DNA of 64,000 nt from Cyclobacterium amurskyense (GTDB taxonomy: Bacteria; Bacteroidota; Bacteroidia; Cytophagales; Cyclobacteriaceae), in NCBI RefSeq assembly GCF_001050135.1, contig NZ_CP012040.1, positions 4,915,001-4,979,000 of the forward strand, read 5' to 3'. The notes below the pieces were generated by a model that had not been told where the DNA came from, searched no databases, and was given only the letters and a program-made list of their open reading frames with translations. Positions 43,501 through 50,349 of this stretch are shown one piece after another. Position numbers and translations under genes: made by a program. Positions within the stretch are counted from its first letter, which is position 1, and each line of letters begins with the position of its first letter.

Positions 43501-43648
43501 AGAAGAGGAGGAAATTATTGAATTGAAAGAAGCCAATCAATCCTTGATGCCTGCTGGTTTATTATCAAACTTAAAGAATCAGGAAATCAGTGATTTAATG
43601 CACTATCTTGAATCCTTGCCAGATGGTATTTATACCAGAGATAAATAA
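40529..43648 (+). CDS. PVC-type membrane-bound dehydrogenase with HEAT repeats and cytochrome c domain
   Basis: 1039 aa from the ATG at 40529 (a TTG 9 bp upstream is less likely). N-terminal membrane anchor ILLVGLSIIILLLVFW. Residues about 35-400: beta-propeller of the PVC-type heme-binding dehydrogenase group (GFVIEEAVKPGLIKYPMF, DADGDGIFDQK, GPDGYLYMADARRG). Middle: HEAT-like helices (VRVKSVFLLFRTQNP, ALARQVAVALGQIGDSQASK). C-terminal heme c domain: CSTCH at 911-915, distal Met in LMPAG near 1007. Predicted periplasmic, membrane-tethered. The layout suggests a sugar or alcohol dehydrogenase feeding electrons to cytochromes, but the cofactor and substrate are not visible. Confidence 0.85.
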   Translation: MQKKKSNKNILLVGLSIIILLLVFWATLQMWGDSSNEVPGITVPEGFVIEEAVKPGLIKYPMFAVFDDQGNLFVMESSGHTDGTDEILEAPNFQILRLTDADGDGIFDQKTIYADKIPFPMGGAYVDGSLIVTASPDLVKYTDHDGDGVAEDKEVLITGWTLHHNAAILSGPFMGPDGYLYMADARRGFNIQSKEFINFKGKGARIWRCLPNGSQLQSFAGGGFDNSIELAFTPTGDVMGTMTYFTDPQGGYRDALMHWVEDGVYPKYNPVINEDNMVRTGDLMPVMHKMARVSPAGLMRYDGEQWGDEYFGNLFHAEFNTGRIVRTVLTPKGATYEAESHHFMTAGLADFHPTDVLQEPNGDLLVVNTGGWFISGCPLSRTAKPEVSGGIFRIRNTKKSKTDDDPWGNGISWEGLTVPQLVSLFDDSRAKVSHRAGEYLLKEPLVAIPYLVKLLETHPDEAVRVKSVFLLFRTQNPRAWNQLSVGLKDKSDQVKIATARVLGMAEVISAKDQLISLLKNQSNLALARQVAVALGQIGDSQASKPLIQLLNEHPYDRFLEHAVIYALIQMENESELLAEIQNEKFNKAALIALDQKQKGSLNEKVIEPYLNSSDSTVRGTALWVLKNHPDWENAFTSYLKYYFTQGDGLIKELTSVLPAFVNANTVQAFLSQQLEIEDYSAEEKFQILNLLEDNPPKVVSVKLKNSLLGLLDTDDERIQKAVIHLAVQLKANDFIGKFKSMLAGNQNNAALKLAIYEALATMDEPIAKADFEWIGNQLLVKGQQPLHGTSLNILRNLTLTADEQSWLLDNVFHKAANGDIPYLLELFEGITDANLLGSLEMKLLERKEVWDNLSTDQLAAVFEESSTGKVILDSLKVRQEGRLAQLEEMATALVKGDVDRGRAIFFGKGACSTCHAVAGEGQTFGPDLTNIGEIRSKHDILEAMLFPGASFAREYETVSLQTKSSNYLGIVKNYENGRYELAIGPGSTVQIEEEEIIELKEANQSLMPAGLLSNLKNQEISDLMHYLESLPDGIYTRDK

Positions 43649-43682
43649 AACATTCAATTTCAACCAATTATAAAACGCAATT

Positions 43683-44510
43683 ATGCTTAGAAAGTCAGGT
43701 TTCTGTTTAGTATTGTTTTTCGCGCTTAGTATGGCAAATTTTTCTGCCATGGCCCAAAGTTTTCCTATTGAGCTACCGGCAAGCTGGAAAAAAGGCGAAG
43801 CAATTCAATTATTCAATGGTGAAAATTTAGAATACTGGTATACCTTTATTAAGGATCGTGGGAGAGACGAAGATCCAAAAAATGTATTTCAGGTTGCAGA
43901 TGGATTATTGACGATTAGCGGAGAAGAATGGGGATGCATTACTACCAACAACCCTTATGATAATTATATTTTGAAAACCTCTTTTCGATGGGAAGGAGAA
44001 ACATATGGAGATAGAAAGGAAAAGGCCAGAGATAGTGGGCTATTAATTCACTCTAAAGGTGAAGATGGTGGATACAGTGGCATTTGGATGCATGGTATTG
44101 AAGTACAGATCATCGAAGGTGGAACAGGCGATTTCTTAGCGGTAGGAGATGGAACTGAAACCTTCGGCTTAAGTGCTCCCGTAGCAAAAGAATTACAAGG
44201 TAGTTCACATCTTTATGAACCAGGAGGAGATCTTGTTCGAATCAATAAGGGAAGAATCAACTGGTATGGAAGGTCTCCTAAATGGACAGATACCATAGGT
44301 TTCAGGGGAAAGAAAGAAGTAGAGAAAAAAGTTGGAAAGTGGAATGATCTGGAAGTTCAGACTTGGGAAGGCAATATAGCAGTCTTTTTGAACGGTAAGT
44401 TGGTAAACTTTGCAACAAAGGTTCAGCCTGAATTTGGTAGAATCCAAGTACAATCAGAAGGGGCTACCATACAATTTAAAGAAATTACCCTTTTTCCATT
44501 GATTAAGTAA
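43683..44510 (+). CDS. DUF1080 (3-keto-disaccharide hydrolase-like) secreted protein
   Basis: 275 aa. Signal peptide LVLFFALSMANFSAMAQ. Jelly-roll sequence GEAIQLFNGENLEYWYTFIKDRGRDEDP, DNYILKTSFRWEG, ARDSGLLIHSKGEDGGYSGIWMHGIEVQIIEGGTGD and WNDLEVQTWEGNIAVFLNGKLVNFA. A second, clearly diverged DUF1080 of the same array; it shares little with the 253-aa one outside the fold, so the two may cleave different linkages. It starts 34 bp after the cytochrome gene. Periplasmic. The GEDGGYSGIWMHGIEVQII segment with E/D/H residues is a good candidate for the active face, but this is unproven. Confidence 0.87.
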   Translation: MLRKSGFCLVLFFALSMANFSAMAQSFPIELPASWKKGEAIQLFNGENLEYWYTFIKDRGRDEDPKNVFQVADGLLTISGEEWGCITTNNPYDNYILKTSFRWEGETYGDRKEKARDSGLLIHSKGEDGGYSGIWMHGIEVQIIEGGTGDFLAVGDGTETFGLSAPVAKELQGSSHLYEPGGDLVRINKGRINWYGRSPKWTDTIGFRGKKEVEKKVGKWNDLEVQTWEGNIAVFLNGKLVNFATKVQPEFGRIQVQSEGATIQFKEITLFPLIK

Positions 44511-44578
44511 AGGCTTGATTATAGATTCAAAAACATTCACAACAATAACAGCTAATTTTAACAAATAAAATAGATACC

Positions 44579-45655
44579 ATGACCCAAAAATCAATTAAAG
44601 TATTAGTAGTAGGATGTGGCAATATGGGTGCCTCCCATGCACTGGCTTATCACCAGTTGGATGGCTATGAAATCGTAGGCCTTGTGTCCGGAGGTAAAAC
44701 CAAGGAAGTACTGAATGAAAAAATCGGTGGTGGTTATGCATTATATGATGACTTTTATAAAGCCATGGATGCAACCAAACCTGATGCAGTAAGCATATCC
44801 ACTTATCCTGACACACATGAAACATTTGCAATTGAAGCAATAGAGCGTGGCTGCCACGTATTTGTGGAGAAACCACTTGCGGATACTGTAGAAGGAGCAA
44901 GGCGTGTAGTAAATGCAGCTACTAAACACAATAAAAAGCTTGTTGTAGGCTATATTCTAAGACACCATCCTTCTTGGGAGAATTTTATCTCTGTTAGCCA
45001 TAAGTTAGGCAAACCTTTGGTGATGAGAATGAACCTCAATCAACAAAGTGAAGATAAGATGTGGACCCTTCATAGGAATTTAATGAAGAGCTTAAGTCCT
45101 ATAGTCGATTGTGGAGTACATTATATTGATGTGATGTGTCAAATGACACGTTCCAAACCTGTACAGGTTTATGCAATCGGAGCAAGACTAACTGAAGAAA
45201 TACCTGAAGGAAACTACAATTATGGTAACCTTCAAATCAGGTTCGAAGATGGATCTGTTGGATGGTATGAAGCTGGTTGGGGTCCTATGGTCAGTGAAAC
45301 AGCTTTTTTCATAAAAGATGTTTTTGGCCCTAAAGGTTCCGTGTCCATAGTAGCCAAAGAGGCTGGTGGATCAGGTAAATCGGACAGTATAGAAGCACAT
45401 ACAAAAACTGAGTCACTTCTTTATCACAGATCTGAACTTGATGAGAATGAAAAATTTGCTCATGAAGACGAGTGGATTGACCTAACCGATGAACCTGATC
45501 ACAATGGTTTATGTAAACGTGAGCAGGAGTATTTCTTGAAAGCCATCAATGAGGATATCGACTTGACTGACCATATGGAAGATGCTGTAAACAGCTTAAG
45601 AATAGCTTTTGCATGTGATGAATCTGTAAGAACAGGAAAAGTTGTACAATTATAA
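44579..45655 (+). CDS. Gfo/Idh/MocA family oxidoreductase, cytosolic
   Basis: 358 aa without signal. Rossmann motif VVGCGNMGASHA near 10-21, STYPDTHE, EKP at 97-99 (HVFVEKPLAD), then HHPSWENF and DCGVHYIDVMCQMTRSK, where the conserved His of the family lies. It closes the 37.5-45.7 kb array and is followed by a terminator. In a pathway with exported oxidation and DUF1080 cleavage, a cytosolic member would reduce the keto-sugar back after import. The exact substrate is unknown. Confidence 0.87.
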   Translation: MTQKSIKVLVVGCGNMGASHALAYHQLDGYEIVGLVSGGKTKEVLNEKIGGGYALYDDFYKAMDATKPDAVSISTYPDTHETFAIEAIERGCHVFVEKPLADTVEGARRVVNAATKHNKKLVVGYILRHHPSWENFISVSHKLGKPLVMRMNLNQQSEDKMWTLHRNLMKSLSPIVDCGVHYIDVMCQMTRSKPVQVYAIGARLTEEIPEGNYNYGNLQIRFEDGSVGWYEAGWGPMVSETAFFIKDVFGPKGSVSIVAKEAGGSGKSDSIEAHTKTESLLYHRSELDENEKFAHEDEWIDLTDEPDHNGLCKREQEYFLKAINEDIDLTDHMEDAVNSLRIAFACDESVRTGKVVQL

Positions 45656-45671
45656 AATCAATCAATAGAGT

Positions 45672-45704
45672 AAAGGCTGGTTAAATAATAGCCAGCCTTT
45701 TTAT
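45672..45704 (+). terminator. Rho-independent terminator
   Basis: AAAGGCTGG (45672-45680) pairs with CCAGCCTTT (45692-45700), 11-nt loop, then T-rich TTAT. It ends the glycoside array 16 bp after the stop codon. Confidence 0.85.
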
Positions 45705-45720
45705 CATTTAATCTATCAAT

Positions 45721-46719
45721 ATGTCGAGAGAATTTGATCCTAAAACTTTTCCTATAGGTGTTATTGGATTGGGAATGATGGGTAGTAGTATTGCAGTTTG
45801 TATGTTAATCGCTGGTCATCCGGTGACGGGCGTTGAATTGGTAGAAGGTGCCCTTGAGGATGCGAAACTTCGGATTAAAGGGCATTTTAAATTGGCTGAG
45901 GAGAAAGGGCTATTAAATGGTCCAACTGAGAATTACCTTAAAAATCTTCATGTGTCTTCTGACCTTTCTACGCTTAAGGATTGTCAGCTAGTCATTGAGT
46001 CAATTAAAGAGGATATTAATATAAAAGGGGATGTATTTAAAGCTGTGGATAAGATTGTGGCAAAAGATGCATTTATCACTAGTAATACTTCTGCAATACC
46101 AATAAGTGATTTGCAAGTTTTTGTAAGTAATCCAGAACGGTTTTTTGGCTTACACTGGATGGAACCTGCTTTTACTACCCGCTTTCTGGAGGTGATATGC
46201 GGAGATAAAAGTGATTTGAAAAAAGCACAATTTCTTTACGATTTGGGAGAATTGTGGCAGAAAGAAACCGTTTTATTAAAGAAGGATATTCCCGGGTTTA
46301 TAGCCAACAGGTTAATGTATGCCATGTACAGAGAAGCCATGCACCTGGTGGATGAAGACTATGCTTCAGTGGAAGATGTTGATAGGGCATGTAGAAATGT
46401 AGCAGGCTATTTTATTCCTATGATGGGGGTTTTTCGTTGGATGGATTTCACAGGAATAGCTTCTTATCGTAAAGTGATGAAGGACCTTTTTCCTACCTTA
46501 GATAATTCCGATGCCCCAGGTAAACTCATCAATAAGATTGTCGATGAAGGAGGAACTGGGATATTTAATGGCAAAGGCTTTTATCAATACACAGAAGAGG
46601 AAAAAAAGATTTGGCAGGAACTTTACAGTAATTTCTCCTTTGAGATCAGAGACTTGACCCTGAAATATCCAGCGGATATCGTTCAGCAAAAGTTGAAAGA
46701 GAAAGAAGAAAAAGGATAA
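45721..46719 (+). CDS. 3-hydroxyacyl-CoA dehydrogenase family protein
   Basis: 332 aa, cytosolic. Rossmann motif GVIGLGMMGSSIAV at 13-26, the family motif VIESI near 91-95, SNTSAIPIS at 121-129, catalytic His in FFGLHWMEPA (H145), and the C-terminal all-helical dimer domain with IPGFIANRLMYAMYREAMHLV. It matches stand-alone 3-hydroxyacyl-CoA or related hydroxyacid dehydrogenases (also L-gulonate 3-dehydrogenase/lambda-crystallin relatives, which share this fold). Given the sugar setting, an L-gulonate-type hydroxyacid substrate is a real alternative to fatty-acid oxidation. It starts 17 bp after the terminator and converges with miaE, 13 bp apart. Confidence 0.85.
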   Translation: MSREFDPKTFPIGVIGLGMMGSSIAVCMLIAGHPVTGVELVEGALEDAKLRIKGHFKLAEEKGLLNGPTENYLKNLHVSSDLSTLKDCQLVIESIKEDINIKGDVFKAVDKIVAKDAFITSNTSAIPISDLQVFVSNPERFFGLHWMEPAFTTRFLEVICGDKSDLKKAQFLYDLGELWQKETVLLKKDIPGFIANRLMYAMYREAMHLVDEDYASVEDVDRACRNVAGYFIPMMGVFRWMDFTGIASYRKVMKDLFPTLDNSDAPGKLINKIVDEGGTGIFNGKGFYQYTEEEKKIWQELYSNFSFEIRDLTLKYPADIVQQKLKEKEEKG

Positions 46720-46732
46720 GATAGATTACCCT

Positions 46733-47320
46733 TTAATGTAAAGCTGCCTTTAGTGGTAAGTTCTTAATTACTTCACCTTCAAATTCCATCATTTCATGTA
46801 ATCTTTTGTAGACTGTTTCTTCATCGAAATACTGTAAGGCCAGTTCTACAAAAATATTTCCATGTTTGGCTTCAGATGTCCAAAGGGTTTTATAAAATTT
46901 TTTCAATGCAGGGTTTTCATGTGCTTCAGAAATCATTTTGAAGCGCTCACAACCCCTGCATTCTACTATGGACCCCATTAGAAGCCTGGATAAAAACCTA
47001 CTTTCACTTGTCCCTCCATGGGTAAGAGGCATTAACTGCTTGATATAAAGGTCCTCTTTCATATCTTTATTCAATGGCACCCCTCTTTGTTGCATTAGTT
47101 CAAAAACATCTTGAAAATGCTCTAATTCCTCTATCGCTGTTTCGATCATGTCAGGAATAATTTTTTCTCGGTCCGGGTACTTGGCAATTAATGATGTTGC
47201 CATGGCAGAGGCTTTTCTTTCACAATCTGCATGGTCTTGTAGGAAGGAATTAAAATCTCCCATTACCATATTTAGCCATTCTTGGGATGAAGGAACTTTA
47301 AGATCAATGGCGTATTTCAT
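46733..47320 (-). CDS. miaE: tRNA 2-methylthio-N6-isopentenyladenosine hydroxylase
   Basis: 195 aa, a normal length for MiaE. Di-iron four-helix bundle: ligands E34 (CERKA), E65xxH68 (EELEHF), E120 (VECRGCERF) and E150xxH153 (SEAKHG). MiaE hydroxylates the isopentenyl group of ms2i6A37 in tRNA, using O2. The ATG at 47320 is followed by a normal N-terminus. It is convergent with the dehydrogenase and divergent from the glycosyltransferase. MiaA and MiaB are not in the window. Confidence 0.93.
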   Translation of the reverse strand: MKYAIDLKVPSSQEWLNMVMGDFNSFLQDHADCERKASAMATSLIAKYPDREKIIPDMIETAIEELEHFQDVFELMQQRGVPLNKDMKEDLYIKQLMPLTHGGTSESRFLSRLLMGSIVECRGCERFKMISEAHENPALKKFYKTLWTSEAKHGNIFVELALQYFDEETVYKRLHEMMEFEGEVIKNLPLKAALH

Positions 47321-47327
47321 ATTGAAA

Positions 47328-47347
47328 TATTTTTGAAATTATTTTTG
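47328..47347 (+). promoter_or_regulatory. Two adjacent TAnnTTTG boxes
   Basis: TATTTTTG occurs at 47328-47335 and again at 47340-47347, in the 108-bp divergent gap. Both fit TAnnTTTG and face the glycosyltransferase, about 80-95 bp before its start. The sequence is low-complexity and AT-rich, so chance is possible. Confidence 0.3.
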
Positions 47348-47428
47348 GGCTTAAAGAAGTAAATGTACCATTTCTTTTTCAATTTTGAGGAGGATTTCAG
47401 AAGCTTTTGTCTTTAAAAATGCACTAAA

Positions 47429-48709
47429 ATGGCCCAAGGTATTGCAAAAATCACTGATAATTATGTTCATCGTTTTAACGTAAATAAAGCCTATTTTCAG
47501 GATCTACCACCCGATGAGCTTTCTTTAATCGTGGTGATTCCTGCATTCAAAGAGCCTGATATTCTGCCAACTTTAAAATCTTTAGAGCAATGTAAGGCAC
47601 CTCAAGGAAAGGTGGAATTGATAATCGTTGTCAATGCTGCTGAAAATGTTGGTCTTGAAGATTTAAAAACCAATCAAAATACAGTAGACCAAATAAAGTT
47701 TTGGGAAAAGAGTTTGTTGTCCAATGTATTTACTATTAAAATTATCAGAGAAGAGCAACTTCCCAAAAAGTTTGCTGGAGCTGGACTTGCCAGAAAAATT
47801 GGTATGGACGAAGCTTTAAGAAGATGGTCAATTCTTCCCAAAAATGGCCCTATTCTCTGTTTGGATGCGGATTGTACGGTATCTGAAACTTACTTGGTTT
47901 CAGCAGAAAAGGCTTTCTCTAATCCTTTAATCCAACTAGCCCATTTTCAATTTGAACATTTTTATCTCCAGGAAAAGGATGCGTTTTTAAGGAATGGAAT
48001 TATTCAATATGAACTACATCTAAGGTACCATATTCAAGGGTTAAAATGGGCAGGGTATCCGAATGCCAAACACACCGTAGGTTCATGTATGGCCGTGAGG
48101 GCCTCTTCCTATGCCAAGTCAGGTGGAATGAACAGAAGAAAAGCGGGAGAGGACTTTTATTTTATGCATAAATTGCTTCCAGTTTGTCAATTTACTTATT
48201 TAGAGGCGGTAGTTTATCCATCTTGTCGCTCTTCTGATAGAGTGCCTTTCGGAACGGGCAGGGCCCAATTGGAATTTTTAGATTCAGGAGTGCAGATAAG
48301 AAATACCTATCATCCTGATACCTACATTTGTCTGAAAAAATTCTTTGACCTTGTTCCTAGTCTATTTAATTCTGATCAGGTTATTGAAAATGTACCAGAT
48401 GAACTTAAAAAGTTTTTGCTTGAACAGCATTTTGAAAGCAGGGTGAAAGATATAAAAAGCCAGTCGAGTTCATTAAAAATCTTTATCAAAAATTTTTGGC
48501 AATGGATGGATGGTTTTATGGTGCTTAAGATGACTCATTATTTGAGAGATTCTTACTTCCCAGAACAGGCCATCGATATTGCCGCCAATTCATTGATAAA
48601 GATCTTAGAAGAAAGCCAAAGTACATTGTCCTTGACTGAGTTATTGACTAAGTTTAAACAACTTGACTTGGATTATTTTTCTGATGGGCTAACAATGATG
48701 GAAACCTGA
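47429..48709 (+). CDS. Family 2 glycosyltransferase
   Basis: 426 aa. GT-A fold: SLIVVIPAFKEPDILPTLKSLEQC at 32-55 and the metal/UDP-binding DADC at 146-149 (LCLDADCTVSETYL). VGSCMAVRASSYAKSGGMNRRKAGEDFYFMHKL carries the ED motif typical of the acceptor side (GEDF). No transmembrane helix is visible, so cytosolic or peripheral. Its target could be a surface polysaccharide or glycolipid; no other biosynthetic genes are adjacent. The 3' end overlaps the convergent minus-strand gene by 37 bp (48673-48709). Confidence 0.82.
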   Translation: MAQGIAKITDNYVHRFNVNKAYFQDLPPDELSLIVVIPAFKEPDILPTLKSLEQCKAPQGKVELIIVVNAAENVGLEDLKTNQNTVDQIKFWEKSLLSNVFTIKIIREEQLPKKFAGAGLARKIGMDEALRRWSILPKNGPILCLDADCTVSETYLVSAEKAFSNPLIQLAHFQFEHFYLQEKDAFLRNGIIQYELHLRYHIQGLKWAGYPNAKHTVGSCMAVRASSYAKSGGMNRRKAGEDFYFMHKLLPVCQFTYLEAVVYPSCRSSDRVPFGTGRAQLEFLDSGVQIRNTYHPDTYICLKKFFDLVPSLFNSDQVIENVPDELKKFLLEQHFESRVKDIKSQSSSLKIFIKNFWQWMDGFMVLKMTHYLRDSYFPEQAIDIAANSLIKILEESQSTLSLTELLTKFKQLDLDYFSDGLTMMET

Positions 48710-50337
48710 TGACCTTTTTCAAGGCTTATTTCTATGCCTTCCATAAGTTCTACTCCACTGTAGGTATTTGCCGTTTGTCCTTTTGAAAATGTGACACGGT
48801 ATTTTTTACCTTTATCGACTGTAAACCATTCAGGAAGTTGGTTGATCCTTGGGTAATCCATTGGGAGTTTAAATATGCTTTGGTGTCTTTTGTGATCAAA
48901 CTTAATTTTACCATCCCAATCTTTGTCACTCACCATACTGATTAAAATTCCATCTTCCATTGGAATTGCTCCTAGGTAAAGTTGCTCTTTCCAAGGGGAG
49001 GCTGTTACTCCCTGACTTTTCCATAAGGAATACATTATGCTTGTGCGTGCAAAATTTCCATCTCCATGCCAACCTTCAATAACCCCTGTGTTTCTAAATT
49101 TCTCAGTATTTCTTCTATGAGATGAATCCTGAAGTGACCACATTCGCTGAATCTCACTGTCTATCCATTCTTTAGTCCCAGCTAAGGATTCTCTATTGTA
49201 TAAATTCAAGGCACTTTCAATTGCATCTGCATATCCATCAGCACTTCCTTCTTCCCAATCAAAATTGGTGTATTTATGTAGGTTACCCATGGCCTTAAGT
49301 ACAGCCTTTTGATAAGGCTGATAATTGTCTTGTAGAAAAACGCTATAATACGCATTGTAGGTGTACCCATAGGTGTCAGCAATTTCCTCATCTAAAATTT
49401 CTCCTGTTTGAGGATTAATTTGGTTGTAAAATAGTCCATCTTCATTTGTGCCAACTTCAAGTATTCTATCCAACATTCTATAAATCGGTGCTTTATATGC
49501 GGCACTTTTCTCTTGGTCACTATTGGCTACTGCAACATAGAGTTCGCACAATCCAGATACGATTTCACAACCGTGGTCTCTAAGTCTAAGTATTTCAACA
49601 TCATCAGTAGGGTGGTGACCACCTAAAAGGTAGTAATCTCCTAAACGTTTGGCCCAGTCCAGGTATTTCTCATCTCCAGTCATCCAATATATACGTGATA
49701 AGGCCTGTAGTAATTCTCCATTAACTTCTACATTCAAGGAAGGGATAAGTCCATAAGGCGTTTCATAAGAGGCATTTTTCCAAATGTCATCGATCAAGTC
49801 TATCATTCGCTCAGACCAAGCCGTATGCCCTATGTACTCAGTTAAAGGCAAAAGGCCATCTTTGATGTATTCAGAGGAGCCAAAAATAATTTCTTTTTTA
49901 TCAATCTCTTGATTCTCAAATCCTTCTTTAGAAAATGAATAAGTATCTGGAAGTCTGTCTAATCTGGAAGTTAATTTAATTTCCGTTTGAAGGATCTCTG
50001 ACATTTTTCCTTCATAAAGTTCTTTGTCTAAAATGGCTGAAGTGAGTACCATGAATGGATAGTTGTCTGCAGCTGCATCTCGGGCGTTCCAAATGTCTAT
50101 GCTTTCCCTAAGATTTCTTGGAATTAATCCGGATTTTTTGTCTGCATATTCTAGCCATGCGTGGACAAAATAAATGCTTCTTCGGTACCCTTCATGGGCA
50201 AGGTAGCCATTTTCAAGGGCTGCTTTTTGATCCGCTTCACTGGCAATAGGTGCAGGTTCCTTACAGGAACTTAAAAACAATGATGTGCTAAAAGCAAAAA
50301 CAATGTGGAAAATTTGGGTTTTTAATTGATGTCGCAT
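48673..50337 (-). CDS. Lipoprotein of unknown function, alpha/alpha-toroid-like
   Basis: 554 aa. Lipobox in STSLFLSSCKE, so a surface or periplasmic lipoprotein. I do not recognise a named family. The sequence is rich in helical repeats like those in polysaccharide lyases and GH toroids: YFVHAWLEYADKKSGL, LLQALSRIYWMTGDEKYLDWAKRLGDYYLLGG, NEDGLFYNQINPQTGEILDEEIADTYGYTYNAYY. Conserved-looking Trp/Tyr/Asp clusters suggest carbohydrate binding or cleavage. It is preceded by another secreted unknown gene (12 bp), likely one operon. Its C-terminus overlaps the glycosyltransferase end. Function unknown; a glycan hydrolase or lyase is only an inference. Confidence 0.72.
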   Translation of the reverse strand: MRHQLKTQIFHIVFAFSTSLFLSSCKEPAPIASEADQKAALENGYLAHEGYRRSIYFVHAWLEYADKKSGLIPRNLRESIDIWNARDAAADNYPFMVLTSAILDKELYEGKMSEILQTEIKLTSRLDRLPDTYSFSKEGFENQEIDKKEIIFGSSEYIKDGLLPLTEYIGHTAWSERMIDLIDDIWKNASYETPYGLIPSLNVEVNGELLQALSRIYWMTGDEKYLDWAKRLGDYYLLGGHHPTDDVEILRLRDHGCEIVSGLCELYVAVANSDQEKSAAYKAPIYRMLDRILEVGTNEDGLFYNQINPQTGEILDEEIADTYGYTYNAYYSVFLQDNYQPYQKAVLKAMGNLHKYTNFDWEEGSADGYADAIESALNLYNRESLAGTKEWIDSEIQRMWSLQDSSHRRNTEKFRNTGVIEGWHGDGNFARTSIMYSLWKSQGVTASPWKEQLYLGAIPMEDGILISMVSDKDWDGKIKFDHKRHQSIFKLPMDYPRINQLPEWFTVDKGKKYRVTFSKGQTANTYSGVELMEGIEISLEKGHQVSIIVSPSEK

Positions 50338-50349
50338 TGATTTTTTTAA

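Noticed and set aside
45721..46719. Fatty-acid beta-oxidation operon around the 3-hydroxyacyl-CoA dehydrogenase
   Set aside because: No thiolase, hydratase or acyl-CoA gene is adjacent, so only the single family call is kept.
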